64,000 nt of DNA from Coriolopsis trogii (Eukaryota > Basidiomycota > Agaricomycetes > Polyporales > Polyporaceae), in contig JAHYIO010000039.1 of assembly GCA_020543525.1 (NCBI GenBank), forward strand, positions 1,922,001 through 1,986,000. The letters are read 5' to 3'. The notes beneath the pieces were generated by a model that worked only from the letters and a program-made list of their open reading frames with translations, did not search any database and had not been told where the DNA came from. This document shows, one piece after another, positions 46,668 to 60,063 of the stretch; within the stretch, counting starts at the first letter, position 1, and each line of letters starts with the position of its first letter. The translations under genes were made by a program, and so were the position numbers.

Positions 46668-48557
46668 TCAGTTGATCTCAGCGTATGTGTACTCCGTCCG
46701 GGCGAGGGCTGCGCGATTGTTTCCCACGTCATAGACCATGTAGAATCGCTCGAGGAACGACATGCCGTTGATGAAGTCCAATCCTTCGCCAGACGGCGAG
46801 CCGAAGTCGTTGACAATGAGGTAGATGGAGTCGGGACTCCCGCCGATCTCTGCGTTGAGCTGGGGGGAATCCGCGAGCGACTGAGTCCCTGTGGCACATA
46901 ATGTACAAAAGCACCAGCACTCACCGCCCGTGGCCATATCTGGGCATTCGGAGTCAACTCGTACACCACCTGACGGCGTTCCGTTAGGTATGACACTCTG
47001 CAGTTTGTTTACGTCACTTACACCACCAATGTGGAAGAACAGACTTTCCAGCCCCGCATACTGCGCGGGTGTGATACGGAGAAGACCGACATCCTCGTCG
47101 ACTACACCGCCCGTATACGTCTTGTAGTTCTCGAAGGCGTCTACAAACCTCAGTAAATTTACGCAACAAGGGGTTTGATCTGTGTCTCACCGGAGGCTAT
47201 CAAGATGAGCGTTGTGCCGGTGTCGAGGATCCCCGCCGCTTCATGTAAGACCGATTCCTTGCTACCGTAGATGATGGATTGATCTATTCCGACAAAATAT
47301 GAAGACGGTTCCGTCGTAGTCAATGGCCTATGCGATGGTGTTGAGTGTAATCGCGAAGTGTCCCGGGTAAAGTAAAACAACCAGCTGAGCTGTACGTACG
47401 TCCAATTCAGAGGTCCGGTAAACTTGGATTCGTCGATGCCACCGAAGGTCACTTCGCCATTCTTCTTGTTGACCGTGCTGGATGGCTGAAACGATATGCC
47501 AATCTCATAGGAATCGAGGAACCCAGCTTCCTCAGCGGAATCGGTGACAGTGGGAACACACTTGTCTGGTTTACCCACGAACGTTCCTGCAGTATACTCC
47601 TCAAATAAAGGCTTACTGTAGCAGACGTTCAGATCTGAAAGCGTACCGCAAGTCAGGTCTTGAGGTCCAATCCTAACAAACGAATCTTCAGCGAGTCAGA
47701 TGGATCATACGACTGAGAACGAACTGACCCCATGATCCCATCAACCCCACTGAACCCCTGAGAAAATATGGACGCTCCGATGGACTGATTGGGGAGCGTC
47801 AATCCCTCGGCGAGTTTGATGTTACCCATCAATTCTATGCCTGTATGCAAACGTATGAAGTATCTATTGACAGAAGGTTTTGGTATACAGACATACCCGT
47901 GACAGAGCCACTGCCGTAGGACACGTGCTAGGAGGAAGCAATCTGTGATGCGCGTTCAGAACGGTGGGAACAAAGCGACGCACGAAGTAATCGCCAGTGG
48001 CAAGGGTTGTGGAGGAGGGCTTCAATGGTTTTAAGGGGTCGGCGCCAGCCCACGTATTGGAACTTCCCGTGTCGATTAAGAGTTGGTCTGAGATGTGGCA
48101 GGATGAATTCAGAGAGGCCGGGATGTATTGAAGATAACTCACAAGATACGGGCGGGGTCCCAATTTCGACCTTATCGCGAGTGAGCCATGAGCCGCCATC
48201 CAGCGGTGATGAGGCACTCACTGTCACGACGTAGCTCACGACTTGCGAAGTGGCGTCAACGTCTATGAGACCGCTCCCGCTCCCATCGCCTGCAGATGGC
48301 GATGATTGGCCGGCCGACCCATGGCGCTTCAGTGCTTGAGCACGCGCTTGGTCGAATTTGAGCACCTTCGCGGAGCCAGTTGAGTTGAACCGACGTGCGA
48401 GAGACAGTGTCGCGGGACCGCCAGACGCCAACGAGGCCGGTTTTGCCATGTTGCTCATGAGTCCTGAGATCATTTCCATGGGGAGTGCTGCCGACGGGAG
48501 TGTTGTGGAAAAAAGAGCGTAGGATAGGGAGATTGTGGATAGGCTGAGTATATGCAT
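46668..48557 (-). CDS. Secreted pepsin-type aspartic protease (polyporopepsin-like, A1)
   Basis: The start MHILSLSTISLSYALFSTTL is a signal peptide, followed by a propeptide (about residues 25-100). The mature domain begins VSYVVTVSASSPLDG. Landmarks are LLIDTGSSNTWAGADPL (first catalytic Asp), the flap tyrosine in VSYGSGSVTG, GFSGVDGIMG, GEVTFGGIDESKFTGPLNW, SVLHEAAGILDTGTTLIL (second Asp) and the end GLDFINGMSFLERFYMVYD. The polypore-specific reading YELTPNAQIWPRA is also present. At least seven short introns are visible. Both DTG triads are intact and no frame break was found. Secreted acid protease acting on host-wood or fungal protein nitrogen sources is the usual role of this family. 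A TATA box lies at 48628. Confidence 0.9.
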
Positions 48558-48627
48558 GACGGGCGAGTAGGAAGGGGGGGGAGGCGGGAGAGAGACAAGG
48601 GATGAGGCGACTGGTAGCTCAACATGG

Positions 48628-48636
48628 TTTTATATA
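48628..48636 (-). promoter_or_regulatory. TATA box of the aspartic protease gene
   Basis: TATATAAAA on the minus strand, about 70 bp upstream of the ATG at 48557. Confidence 0.6.
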
Positions 48637-48876
48637 GTGTGATGAGTGTTTTGTTCGGTTCAAGGGTTTGTTTATCTTCACAAGTGGAGCCTTCACAATG
48701 CGTCTTCACGAAGTCGAGGTTGGGGAATTCGGCTTCTACAGCCAAAACAGCTGTGAGCGGACGGACATGTATGCGCGTCCATCAAGATTATGGCAAACAA
48801 CTATATTCAGCAACGGGTACAAGACGGACATGAGGAAATATCAGAAGTTCAGTCGCAGGGAGAATCGTGAACGTGA

Positions 48877-49939
48877 CTACAGTTCAAAGAAGGCCGGGAG
48901 CAACGTCCACAAGTTCTGCCTGTATGCGTTGATCTTCGACACGATCGCTCCGTGGCAATGCACGCACACCCCGTACTGCGCATACAGTGCGTTGATAGAC
49001 GCGATCATGTCGCGCCATTCCTCCAGCGGCTCGTGCGCCCGTATAAGACCGTTGCGCACCAGGAGCGTATGCACCACACTCGACCACAAATGCTGAGTCG
49101 GCGGGCCGCAGAAGTGTGGCGGGTTTGTTGGGATCATGTTGAACGCTGGGCAAGTAACGACAAGTGTAGCATGTCGATCGCGCAGTCGTTCGACCCCGAC
49201 GACGAACCGCTCGATGTCGGCTGCAGAGAGTGACACCAGATGGTGGCCGAGGCCCGGTCCGCCGAACTGCCAGGTCGTGCGACTCAATGCGTAGAAGAGA
49301 GGAAAAAGAATGTCGGCTTCGTTGTAGCCGCATTCGCGTAGGAGGGTGATGACACTCGCCGGATGAACGACCAGATCTTCGTGTACCTCGCCCTCACCTG
49401 GAGGCAATGCGCGAAGCTGGACTTGCCGGGCGTCGTGTTGAGGGAGTGTCGCAGGCCATTGAGCACGAATTTGAGCTATAATATCCGTACACGGACGCTC
49501 TATCTTGTATTTCGTGGCCATGCGTAGGATGGTTGCAAGGGTGGGGAAGGTCTCGACAGTAAGCTGCTGGATGTCGACGCGTCTGCGGAGAAATGCGTCT
49601 CTGACGCCTGTGCGACAAAGACGACTGCACTCACAATCCGTCGTATATGACGTTCAGCAGGCACTCTAGATCCTCTCTGCTCTCCTCCATGGTAACCTGT
49701 AGGAGGCCGCGAAAGCGATCGTGGTTGGGGCCTTGCTGGACGAGATCACGGAACACGGTCGAATGCTTGGAAATGACCGACTTGTGCACGCAGAAGAGCG
49801 TGCCTCCGGTACGAAGAATGATGTTGCCGTCATCGAAGTAGAGCGTCGGGTGGTTTAGGAACGGCTTCTGGTCCTCGTCGTCCGTTTCAGGTCTCGGACG
49901 CTTCCGCGCATGCTGAGAAGATGAACCAGGGTCATCCAT
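48877..49939 (-). CDS. BTB/POZ-domain protein
   Basis: Exon 1 (49939 to about 49631) begins MDDPGSSSQHARKRPRPETD and contains the BTB fold: TLYFDDGNIILRTGGTLFCV, HKSVISKHSTVFRDLVQQG and REDLECLLNVIYDG. Exon 2 continues from VDVQQLTVETFPTLATILRM after a short intron and gives the helical C-terminal region of fungal BTB proteins (LLRECGYNEADILFPLFYAL; WSSVVHTLLVRNGLIRAHEP), ending in a CVHCHGAIVSKINAYRQNLW motif with Cys/His residues, then LPAFFEL. Such proteins are candidate adaptors for Cullin-3 ubiquitin ligases. The family is greatly expanded in mushrooms and the specific target is unknown. It is unrelated in detail to the gene at 57624-58585 beyond sharing the fold. Confidence 0.85.
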
Positions 49940-49942
49940 GGG

Positions 49943-50310
49943 CAGACTGAAGACGAAGACGCGGAGAAGAATGATATAAGGTGATGCGATGCGTGTGGTT
50001 GGGAAGAAGAATGGATGTACAGTGCAGCATATGCGAGCCCAGATAAGTAGACAAAGGCTATAGTTATTCTACGTACGGATCAGTTCATTTTGCGGCAAAA
50101 GTTTCAGTCGCAACTCGCGAGTGGTCGGACGAGTGCCAATTGAAGACGAAGACGAAGATGCATAGAAGGATGATTAGGACGATGTGAGGCGTGCGGTTGG
50201 GAAGATGCTGGAGGTATACTACACTATGCAGTAGATGCGGGCCGACTGTGTACTTACGGATCAGTTCATTTTGCGGCAAAAGGTTTGATCGTGAGTCGTC
50301 GAACGATGGA
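49943..50310. repeat. Tandem duplication, about 181 bp unit
   Basis: Two diverged direct copies (about 49945-50125 and 50126-50310) share GAAGACGAAGACG, GGTTGGGAAGA and a 27-bp identical core that starts ACGGATCAGTTCATTTTGCG at 50075 and 50256. It lies in the 5' flank of the BTB gene at 48877-49939 and could carry its promoter elements. Confidence 0.75.
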
Positions 50311-50712
50311 TCTTGTCGTCGACAGAAGTGCATGAGAGGACGTGTATGTTGTCAAGCATGGGAAGACCTGTGAAGTCTTGCTCAAAGACTGAGCTTGAGG
50401 TAACAAGGCGCACGGCGGCATGTATCAGTGAGCAGAAGGCGTGAGTGTGAGGCTGAGCAGTTGTGACGTCGATGGGATCGAGATGCAGCCAAGTTAGGGA
50501 GGGGCTCCACCCCGGCTGAGCCCGGCTTCCCAGTATGGGCTGATTGGGAGTGAGTCTGGGAATGTGACAGTGACGCACGCAGGGCACGGCTTAGTAGGCT
50601 GGCCGTTCGCGCTCGCTGCGGCCATCGCTCCTTCACCGTACCCCCACATCGACCAGCCTTCCTCCCTCGTCGTTGCGCTCAGCAACGCGAGCCCACCTTC
50701 ACTTTCTGCGTC
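50311..50712. other. Glucan synthase promoter region
   Basis: Divergent 5' region between the BTB gene and the glucan synthase. No TATA box was found near the synthase ATG. Pyrimidine-rich tracts at about 50630-50700 lead into the start, typical of a TATA-less fungal promoter. Confidence 0.4.
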
Positions 50713-53700
50713 ATGGCCGCCCGCCCTGGTCCCAACAGCCAGGAAGGCATGTATGTCAGCTCGTCTCCCCCTTCCTCCGACCCCCACGACCCTTTCCACC
50801 AACCTGTACACATGCCCGACCCTCACCGCTATTACGACAACGACTCAGACAACCTTGACCGCTACGACCGCCAACGCGACACATACGGGTCTGATGGCAG
50901 CAACGCTGACGACGACCGGTACTACGAGCAGGGTGGAGGCTACGACTATCGTCAGTCCATTTTCCAACCGTCTTCTGCTTTCTCTCTGACTCTCCCCAGC
51001 CCAACCGGACACCGATTCCGACGTCGATGTCTATGGCCAGAAGTACATTCCCTCCCAGGAATCACTCGGCCCCCCTCGCATGGGCATCTCTGAGTCCTCA
51101 ACACCGACCTTCATCGACCATAACGGCGTCAGCGCCCGCGAGCCCTACCCTGCTTGGAGCTCGGAACGACAGATACCCTTGTCCAAGGAAGAGATTGAGG
51201 ACATCTTCCTCGACCTCACGCAGAAGTTCGGGTTTCAGAGGGACTCGATGAGAAACATGGTGCGTCTTTCCCTCCCACGTGCCAAGTCCGGCCAGCCGTG
51301 GCCTTGGCTTCCTTTTCATGGCGGCTACCGTTGCCCGTCCTCCTCGGCGACATGCAGTCTTGCGCCGAACGCCACACTGCCCCTGTGGTCTCCGCCGAGG
51401 CTCGTGCACGCCCGAAACCCTCGTCCGGCGAGACGCTCCCTTCCCCATAGTGAGAGGTCTATGTCCCCATACGACGTCTCTATCATTCCGCCCCGTTCGG
51501 GCACGGGCAGTCACTGATATGCAGTCATGATCGTCCCCTTGCGAATGGACGGGCAGTTGTGGCCGCGCCTCCCTGATGCACGCTAACGGTGGAATCTTTC
51601 AGTTCGACTTCGTGATGCAACTCCTCGACAGTCGTGCGTCTCGCATGTCGCCAAATCAGGCACTCCTTACCCTCCACGCTGATTACATCGGTGGTCAACA
51701 CGCGAATTATCGGAAGTGGTACTTTGCTGCACAGCTCGACCTCGATGATGCGATCGGCCACACCCAGAATCCAGGTCTACAGCGGCTGCGGTCCCAGAAG
51801 AGGAAATCTAAGGGTCACAAGGCCGCTGAGCGACAATTGCAGAGCGCTCTGGACCGGTGGAGGCAGGCGATGAACAACATGAGCCAGTACGACCGGATGC
51901 GTCAGCTAGCGCTGTACCTTCTCCTATGGGGTGAGGCAGCGCAGGTACGCTTTGTTCCGGAATGCCTTTGCTTCATATTCAAGTGCGCGGACGACTACTA
52001 CCGATCACCGGAATGTCAGAACCGCATAGACCCCGTACCCGAAGGACTCTACCTCCATGCCGTTGTCAAGCCTCTCTACCGGTTCATCCGTGACCAAGGT
52101 TACGAAGTCGTGGATGGGAAGTTCGTCAGGAAGGAGAAGGACCATGACGAGATCATCGGGTACGACGACGTCAATCAGCTATTCTGGTATCCCGAAGGTA
52201 TCGCGCGGATTGTCCTGAACGACAAGGTAGGCCGAAAACGAGGTCATTATATGCGCCTTTCGTAGATGCTTAAAGTCCCGCAGACCCGCCTTGTCGATCT
52301 TCCACCATCACAGCGGTTCATGAAGTTCGACCGTATCGACTGGAACCGCGTCTTCTTCAAGACGTACTACGAAAAGCGTTCCTTCGGTCACCTCCTGGTC
52401 AACTTCAACCGCATATGGGTCATTCACATTTCCATGTACTGGTACTACACGGCTTACAACTCTCCCACCATCTACAACGGGTTGAAATCTACCGCGATGC
52501 GTTGGTCTGCGACAGCCCTGGGCGGCGCTGTAGCAACAATCATCATGATAGCTGCCACACTCGCTGAGTTCTCGTACATCCCCACTACCTGGAACAACAC
52601 TTCGCACCTCACACGACGGTTAATCTTCCTGATCATTACGCTCGCTCTCACCGCTGGTCCTACTTTCTACATTGCGATCGCTGAGAGCAACAGTCCCGGT
52701 GGCTCTCTAGCGCTCATCCTTGGTATCGTCCAGTTCTTCATTTCGGCGGTCGCAACTCTGCTCTTCGCCATCCTTCCCTCGGGGCGAATGTTTGGGGATC
52801 GCGTTGCGGGCAAGTCTAGGAAGTACCTCGCAAGTCAGACGTTCACGGCCAGCTACCCGTCCCTGAAGTCGACTGCGCGTGCCGCTTCCATCATCCTTTG
52901 GATCCTCGTCTTTGGCTGCAAGCTGACGGAGTCGTACTTCTTCCTCACTCTGTCCTTCAAGAACCCGATCCTCGTCATGGTCGGTATGCAGATCCAAGGG
53001 TGTAATGACAAATACTTTGGAGACGCGCTTTGTCGGAACCAGGCTGCCTTCACTCTGACGATCATGTACATCATGGACCTTGTCTTGTACTTCCTTGACA
53101 CGTTCCTCTGGTGGATTATCTGGAACACGGTCTTCAGCATTGGTCGGTCGTTCGCCCTTGGCTTGTCCATTTGGACGCCTTGGAAGGACATTTACACTCG
53201 GCTGCCGAAGCGTATATACTCGAAGATCCTGGCTACCGCGGATATGGAGACGAAGTACAAGCCCAAGGTACGTCCCGCCTCATGGCTGCTTCCAACGTTC
53301 GCTGATGATTTGGCATAGGTACTCGTGTCGCAAATCTGGAACGCGATCATCATCTCGATGTATCGCGAGCACCTGCTGTCGATTGAGCATGTTCAGAAGT
53401 TGCTCTACCATCAGGTAGACGTCGGCCAGGACGGACGTCGCAGCCTCCGCGCGCCGGCCTTCTTCATCTCCCAGAGCGACAAGGGCTTCCGTGGACAGTT
53501 CTTCACACCCGGCAGTGAGGCCGAGCGCCGTATCTCTTTCTTCGCCCAATCGTTGACGACTGCGGTTCCGGAACCACTCCCTGTCGATGCCATGCCGACG
53601 TTCACTGTTTTGACACCGCACTACAGTGAGAAGGTAAGCGCGATAGGGCATACGTGATTGCGTACTTCGTTCGGCTGACACGATGCGCATAGATCTTGCT

Positions 53701-56700
53701 TTCCTTGAGGGAGATCATTCGCGAGGAGGATCAGAACACTCGCGTCACGCTCTTGGAGTACTTGAAGCAGTTGCACCCGATCGAGTGGGACAACTTCGTG
53801 AAAGACACCAAGATCCTTGCTGAGGAGTCCCAGATGTACAATGGATCAAATCCCTTTGGTATGGACGAGAAAGGCCAGTCCAAGGCCGACGATCTTCCGT
53901 TCTACTGCATCGGTTTCAAGTCGGCGGCTCCGGAGTTCACCTTGCGAACGCGTATCTGGGCGTCCCTCCGTGCTCAGACGCTATACCGCACTGTGTCCGG
54001 TATGATGAACTACTCGAAGGCCATCAAGCTTCTGTACCGCGTCGAGAACCCGGAGGTCGTCCAGCTCTTCGGAGGCAACACGGACAAACTCGAACGCGAA
54101 CTCGAGCGCATGTCGCGTCGCAAGTTTAAGTTCGTTGTCTCCATGCAACGGTACTCCAAGTTCAACCGTGAGGAGCAGGAGAACGCCGAGTTCCTTCTGC
54201 GTGCGTATCCCGATCTCCAGATTGCGTACCTTGAGGAGGAGCCTCCACGCAAGGAGGGTGGCGATCCACGCTTGTTCTCTGCGTTGATCGACGGTCACTC
54301 CGAGTTCATCCCCGAGACCGGTCGTCGTCGCCCGAAGTTCCGCATTGAGCTCCCTGGTAACCCGATTCTCGGCGACGGCAAGTCGGACAACCAGAACCAT
54401 GCCATCATCTTCTACCGCGGCGAATACCTTCAGCTCATCGATGCCAACCAGGACAACTATCTCGAGGAATGTCTCAAGATCCGGAACGTTCTCGCCGAGT
54501 TCGGGGAGTACTCTGTCTCGAGCCAGAGCCCGTACGCGCAGTGGGGTCACAAGGACTTCAAGAAGTCTCCTATCGCCATCGTTGGCGCGCGCGAGTACAT
54601 TTTCTCGGAGAACATTGGTATCCTCGGTGACCTTGCCGCCGGGAAGGAGCAGACGTTCGGTACCCTCACAGCGCGTTCACTAGCTTGGATTGGCGGAAAG
54701 CTTCACTACGGTCACCCGGATTTCCTCAACGCGCTGTTCATGACGACCCGCGGTGGTGTCTCGAAGGCGCAAAAGGGCCTCCACCTGAACGAGGATATCT
54801 ATGCGGGTATGAACGCCTTCGGTCGCGGTGGACGGATCAAGCACACGGAGTACTATCAGTGTGGCAAAGGTCGTGACCTTGGGTTCGGGACGATCTTGAA
54901 CTTCCAGACGAAGATCGGTACGGGTATGGGCGAGCAGATGCTCAGTCGGGAGTACTACTACCTCGGCACGCAGCTGCCGATCGACCGGTTCCTTACGTTC
55001 TATTATGGCCACCCCGGTTTCCACATCAACAACATGCTCGTCATCTTGTCGGTGCAGATCTTCGTCCTCACGAGTAAGCTCAATTTTTCTCCGGTTTGGG
55101 AATGTCGCTAATGGATGTGTGCGCAGTGGTCTTCTTGGGAACACTCAATGGCCAGGTTGCGGTTTGCAAGTATTCGTCGTCGGGTGCGCTCCTTGGACCG
55201 ACGGGCTGCTACAACCTCACGCCCGCATTCCAATGGATTGATCACTGTATCATCAGTATCTTCCTTGTGTTTATGATCGCCTATCTCCCGCTGTTCCTCC
55301 AAGGTGAGAACGGCGCGTTATGGCTGTATGTGCAGTGCTAATCCTCGTACAGAACTCGTTGAGCGTGGTACTGTGAAGGCCGTTCTGCGTCTGACCAAGC
55401 ATTTCTGCTCGCTGTCGCCCGCATTCGAGGTGTTTTCGACGCAGATCTCGTCGCACTCGATCATCACCAACTTGACCTTTGGTGGAGCTCGGTACATCGC
55501 CACCGGTCGTGGTTTCGCCACCACTCGTATCTCATTCGCCATCTTGTACTCGCGCTTCGCGGGACCGAGCATCTACCTCGGCATGCGCACGCTCATCATG
55601 CTGCTCTACGTGACGTTGACGATTTGGACGGGATGGGTGACGTATTTCTGGGTGTCCATCCTTGCGATGTGTGTGTCGCCATTCTTGTTCAACCCGCACC
55701 AGTTCTCTGCAGCCGACTTCATTATTGACTACCGGTATGTGCTCGGCTGACTTGTATCGCCCGCGTCCTTGGCTGACCTTGTCTCTTTGTCAATAGCGAG
55801 TTCCTCCGGTGGATGAACCGCGGCAACTCTCGCGCGCATGCGAACTCGTGGATCGGCTACTGTCGTCTCTCCCGTACGATGATCACTGGGTACAAGAAGA
55901 AGCGTTTAGGTCACCCCTCAGAGCGGTTGTCGGGAGACGTTCCGCGTGCCAAGTGGCGGGCGGTGATCATCCCCGAGGTCATTTTCCCGATCGTCATGGC
56001 CGTCGTGTTCATCATCGCGTACATGTTCGTCAAGTCGTTCCCCGACAAGGACCACAAGCAGCCTCCGAGTGGGCTCGTCCGTATCGCGGTTGTCTCCATT
56101 GGCCCGATCGTCTGGAACGCGGCGGTGTTGCTTGTGTTGTTCCTCTTCTCGCTGTTTTTGGGTCCGATGTTGGACACGCCGTTCCCGAAGTTCGGTTCGG
56201 TCATGGCGTTCCTTGGTCACTCGCTCGGCGTCATTGGAATGGTTGCGTTCTTCGAATTCTTCGTAAGTCCCACTGAGTCGTCTGCATCAGAGGCCCTTCA
56301 CTAACACTATATGCAGTGGTTCTTGGAGCTGTGGAACGTCGCGCACGCCGTCCTCGGTTTGATTGCCATCATCTTCATTCAACGTGCCATTCACAAGGTT
56401 CTCATCTCGGTCTTCCTGTCGCGTGAGTTCAAGCACGACGAGACGAACCGCGCGTGGTGGACGGGCAAATGGTACGGCCGTGGTCTCGGTGCTCACGCGA
56501 TGTCCCAGCCGGCGCGTGAGTTCATCGTGAAGATCATCGAGCTGTCGCTTTGGAGCTCGGACTTCCTCATGGGACACATCCTCCTCTTCATCTTGACGCC
56601 GCCCGTCCTTATCCCTTACTTCGACCGTCTGCACTCGATGATGCTCTGTAAGTCCGACGACCTCATGTGTTCTGGTACATATGCTGACGATTTGCCGTAC

Positions 56701-56958
56701 AGTCTGGTTGAGGCCATCGAAACAAATTCGCGCTCCGCTGTACTCCATCAAGCAGAAAAGACAGCGTCGCTGGATTGTGGTCAAGTACGGCATCGCCTAC
56801 GTCTTGGCCTTCGCCGTCTTCGCGGCGTTGCTCATCGTTCGTGAGTATCCTTTTCGTTCACCCTGCGTCGAGTGTTGTGCTGACCGCATCAATGCCTCAC
56901 AGCCCTCATATTCCGCGAGCACTTGACTATCAACTGCAGCATTTGCCAAGACATCTGA
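50713..56958 (+). CDS. FKS1: 1,3-beta-glucan synthase catalytic subunit (GT48)
   Basis: The start is [18 protein letters not shown] with an acidic, disordered N-terminus. Exons are joined at, for example, 51258-51601, 52227-52265, 53267-53318, 53634-53692, 55074-55125, 55302-55351, 55734-55797, 56263-56315, 56647-56701 and 56841-56901. Marker regions are [57 protein letters not shown] and [15 protein letters not shown]. Later come LDWNDAVKD-equivalent sequence ([18 protein letters not shown]), [39 protein letters not shown] and the C-terminal multi-spanning part to [11 protein letters not shown]. This plasma-membrane enzyme polymerises UDP-glucose into wall 1,3-beta-glucan and is the echinocandin target. 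The first resistance hot-spot region reads [13 protein letters not shown] and the second [12 protein letters not shown], typical of the less susceptible basidiomycete type. About 1,780 residues, no defect seen. Confidence 0.93.
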
Positions 56959-57623
56959 TGGACTATAGTTTACGAATCATCACCGCATAGATTAGGTACA
57001 TTGTATGCTCTCGACGACCCCATGAACACCTACTCCTGTACAAGCCGGACTCTACATAGCCTCTTCTCGCCACCGAGATGGACAATTTATAGCTGCACCT
57101 CTTTTAGTCATTAGTCCTTGATTCTCCTTGTGGCCTTGAGCCCTGTGCCCACCGTCTGACTGATGTCGAGTCTGCACGTATACTGTTCCATTAATGTCTA
57201 CCTCCGTCTTCGTCGATCGACCATGTGCCTGGACAGACCGTAACATACCACTCGGACCCTTGTTGTCTCCCGCTTTCTCTTGTCTCGTTGACGTACACGC
57301 TGAGACCGCTTTGATGTCTGTGATGCATTTCAATTGATCTACTGCAACGTACAGTGACGTCGACCGGCAACGCAGTATTGAAGTCAGATGACATGCACCG
57401 TCGTGCTGGATCCGTGGTATGTGGTGCCAGATCCTGTATACGACGAGCTCAGCTGGGCGTGTGCTTGGGAAGATGCTCTGAGTACTACACTAGTCGACGT
57501 CCACACAGTTCCGGTGACTCGTAAGGATTGAAACGCTGACAGAAAAGATGCCCTCAGCTCAACTCCAATTGTACAGCTGCACATATCATGATATCTGATT
57601 TCAATGACACCTCGATATAGCCA
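56959..57623. other. Convergent intergenic region
   Basis: The 3' flanks of the glucan synthase and the minus-strand BTB gene. Short antisense frames only. Confidence 0.4.
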
Positions 57624-58585
57624 TCAGTACATTACTTGGTAATCCGCCGCAAACAGCTCTCTGATCTTCTCCGTGAAGTCATATGTCTTGCGCATCGTCG
57701 CCGCGCTGATAGCAGCATGCCTCAACCCACCCAGGTGCAAAGCATTCGGTGCAGCACCTCCACTCACAGGCCCGTGAGCCACCGTGCAATAGTTGCATCC
57801 GCACCCGCAATGCCCCGTGAACACGACGCTCTCGCGCACTCTGATCAATTTCGCAGCCATGTCCCACCCGAGCTGCTCGAGCTCATGTATCTGCAGCACG
57901 TCTTGCTGCGCAAGCGAGAGCAGCGCAGGTTCCACCCATTCCGGGATGGAGAACGACCGGGCGAGGACGATGCGTGTGACGGGATCGCGGATGAGGCGGC
58001 CGAGTTCGGCGATCGCTTTGTCGCGGATGGACTCGAAATCCCACATTGTTGCGAGCTTGAGGACGTGCGTCCACTCGTCTATGCTGAGGGTGCGCGGAGC
58101 TCCATATGAGCTGCGGAAGAGCGGCACGTGAGCGATGTACGGTGCTGCGTGCGAGGCGGACGTAGTTGTGCTAGGAGGGAGGAGAGACTTACGGGCAAAA
58201 TAGCGCGCAGAGCAGAGCACGGAATTCGACTGCCTTGATGCCCCGCAAGTGAATGGGCCGCTCGTCTGTGGAACCCTCGATTCCAAATGGATGGTCGGGA
58301 GGCGGAAGAGAGAACATCGCCTTGAACGCATCGGAATCCGTCTCGAACGGGCGGCGAGGAACCTTGAACAAAACGTCCTCAACCTGACCGACGTGTAGAA
58401 AACTTGTGTCAGTGATCTCAAAAAAAATAGAATAATGGGCTCACCTGGAAGACAGCATCCTGTGAGTAGAACTCTTCGTCCCTCCTTGGAGCTGGTGACG
58501 AAACTGGTGTCGGGGAAGAGGCCCTAGTAGACACCAAGGTACTGGTATCCCAGGACGGGGAGGGTGGAACAGACTGTGTCTCCAT
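57624..58585 (-). CDS. BTB/POZ-domain protein
   Basis: The start METQSVPPSPSWDTSTLVST is shared with the pseudogene at 40207. Exon 1 ends at the GTGAGC donor near 58445. Exon 2 reads DVLFKVPRRPFETDSDAF, KAMFSLPPPDHPFG, IHLRGIKAVEFRALLCALF. The next exon begins with SSYGAPRTLSIDEWTHVLKL and continues ATMWDFESIRDKAIAELG, ARSFSIPEWVEPALLSLAQQ, IHELEQLGWDMAAKLIRVRE. The last part carries Cys/His residues (HCGCGCNYCTVAHG) and ends FTEKIRELFAADYQVMY. This arrangement (N-terminal BTB, a BACK-like helical part, a C-terminal CxCxxC cluster) is a mushroom-expanded family, possibly Cullin-3 adaptors. It is intact, unlike its relative at 40 kb, which it shows to have lost about 55 codons and one Trp. Confidence 0.85.
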
Positions 58586-60063
58586 CCTGTTGTCTCTCTG
58601 TGGGAGGGACAAAGAGGAGGGATTGCTTTGGGTCGGTTGAGGAGGGCGTCGCAGCAGCTGAAGCCTGAGACTGCTGCGGCAACGGGGAGAACAGCCTGCT
58701 GCATGCCGTGACCTCGTTCATGCGTGGTAGGTGAGGGCACAGGGCATACATAGACACTCAGGAGACCGACACTGGTGTGGTTATCTTAAGCGGGATGCCC
58801 AGTTGATTATCGCAATGGGATGCAGAACTTGCGAGGATGCGAGTGTATGAGTTCAGCAACTTGTCAAGATCGAGAGCGCGCGTTACACTAGTCGCTTGAT
58901 GTGCGGGCCGTTCGGACCGAGGGGACCGATGATTCCCACTGCGATGTGTTACCCCATTTCACGCTTTTTTTCGCGATTTATTCTGCCCCCCTGCTCGGTT
59001 TCGTCGTTCTGACTGGCCATAATAGCGAATTGCTCAATGAGCACCCTGGACAGCACTGCAACTTTGACGGGGCTGAAGCTCCCGACGTTGGACTCAGAGT
59101 CAAGGGTCTGAATTCAGTGAGCCTCACGAGACGTTCCTGAGTTGGACACCACGAAGCGTGCTAACATACGATATGTGATCTGCATGGAGGCATGGGAGAC
59201 GAAACACATGGTTTGCGCTGTGTAATTGTGGTTCACCGTAGCTATGTACTCATGCATATGCCTCTGAAGTCAGCGGCGACGTTTGGACGAATCACATAGA
59301 GCCGGGGTACGTGTCAACATTGTATATCTAGGAGTAGCGAAACCTCCAAACATAGGCTTATTGTCCAATTTGTGCAAGGGTCCAGCTTACTCCCGTTTGC
59401 CGTAGGTACGCGTCGTAACTCGCGGCGGACCAGAGAAATGATGATGCGAAGCCTGACCACACACCATTCCAAACTGACACAGAAAAACATACAGCGTGGA
59501 CCTCTCACAATGTCTACAGTCCAGGGTCGATTCATCAAACAGAAACCGATGGTCACGGGACAATGGAGGTAATGGGCAAGCATGTCTCGACTGACATCGC
59601 ACACTGAGTATCGCATGTTTGTTGTGCACAGGACATTTGCAATATGACCGGCAACGCTCTCAGACTCTTTATGTCCGTCGGGACGCTAGACTCGGGGTGC
59701 AAGGAACACCGGATTATTGGGTGGGTCTGTATTGTGTCCGTTCGTCGCGCTCTCACACTAAGCAATAGAGTGCGGTACCGGGTTTGACTGATGCATGCTC
59801 TCTAGACAGCTTGAAAGTCATCATCACGGAAGTCATAGGTACTTAGACTTATGCGTGTAGCATCAAGTCCATAAATCACTAAGCTCCGAGCATCCTGCCA
59901 CAGAAGGGCAGACCAGTGTCACTTACTCCCTACTTAGTACAACGATACTCACACCACCGCAAGTGCGTCTTGCCGACTCCGCAGTAGCTACTGTATAAAT
60001 GACTGACCGGTACGCCTTCAGAGTACCAACACCGACCGTCACCGACCCGCACTATCCACGGTC
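58586..60063. other. About 1.5 kb without a recognised gene
   Basis: 5' flanks of the BTB gene and of the phospholipase gene. Several short frames on both strands (for example 59314-59616 minus) have no domain. A TATA box at 59994 belongs to the phospholipase gene. Confidence 0.4.
59994..60000 (+). promoter_or_regulatory. TATA box of the sphingomyelinase D-like gene
   Basis: TATAAAT lies about 64 bp upstream of the ATG at 60064. Confidence 0.65.
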
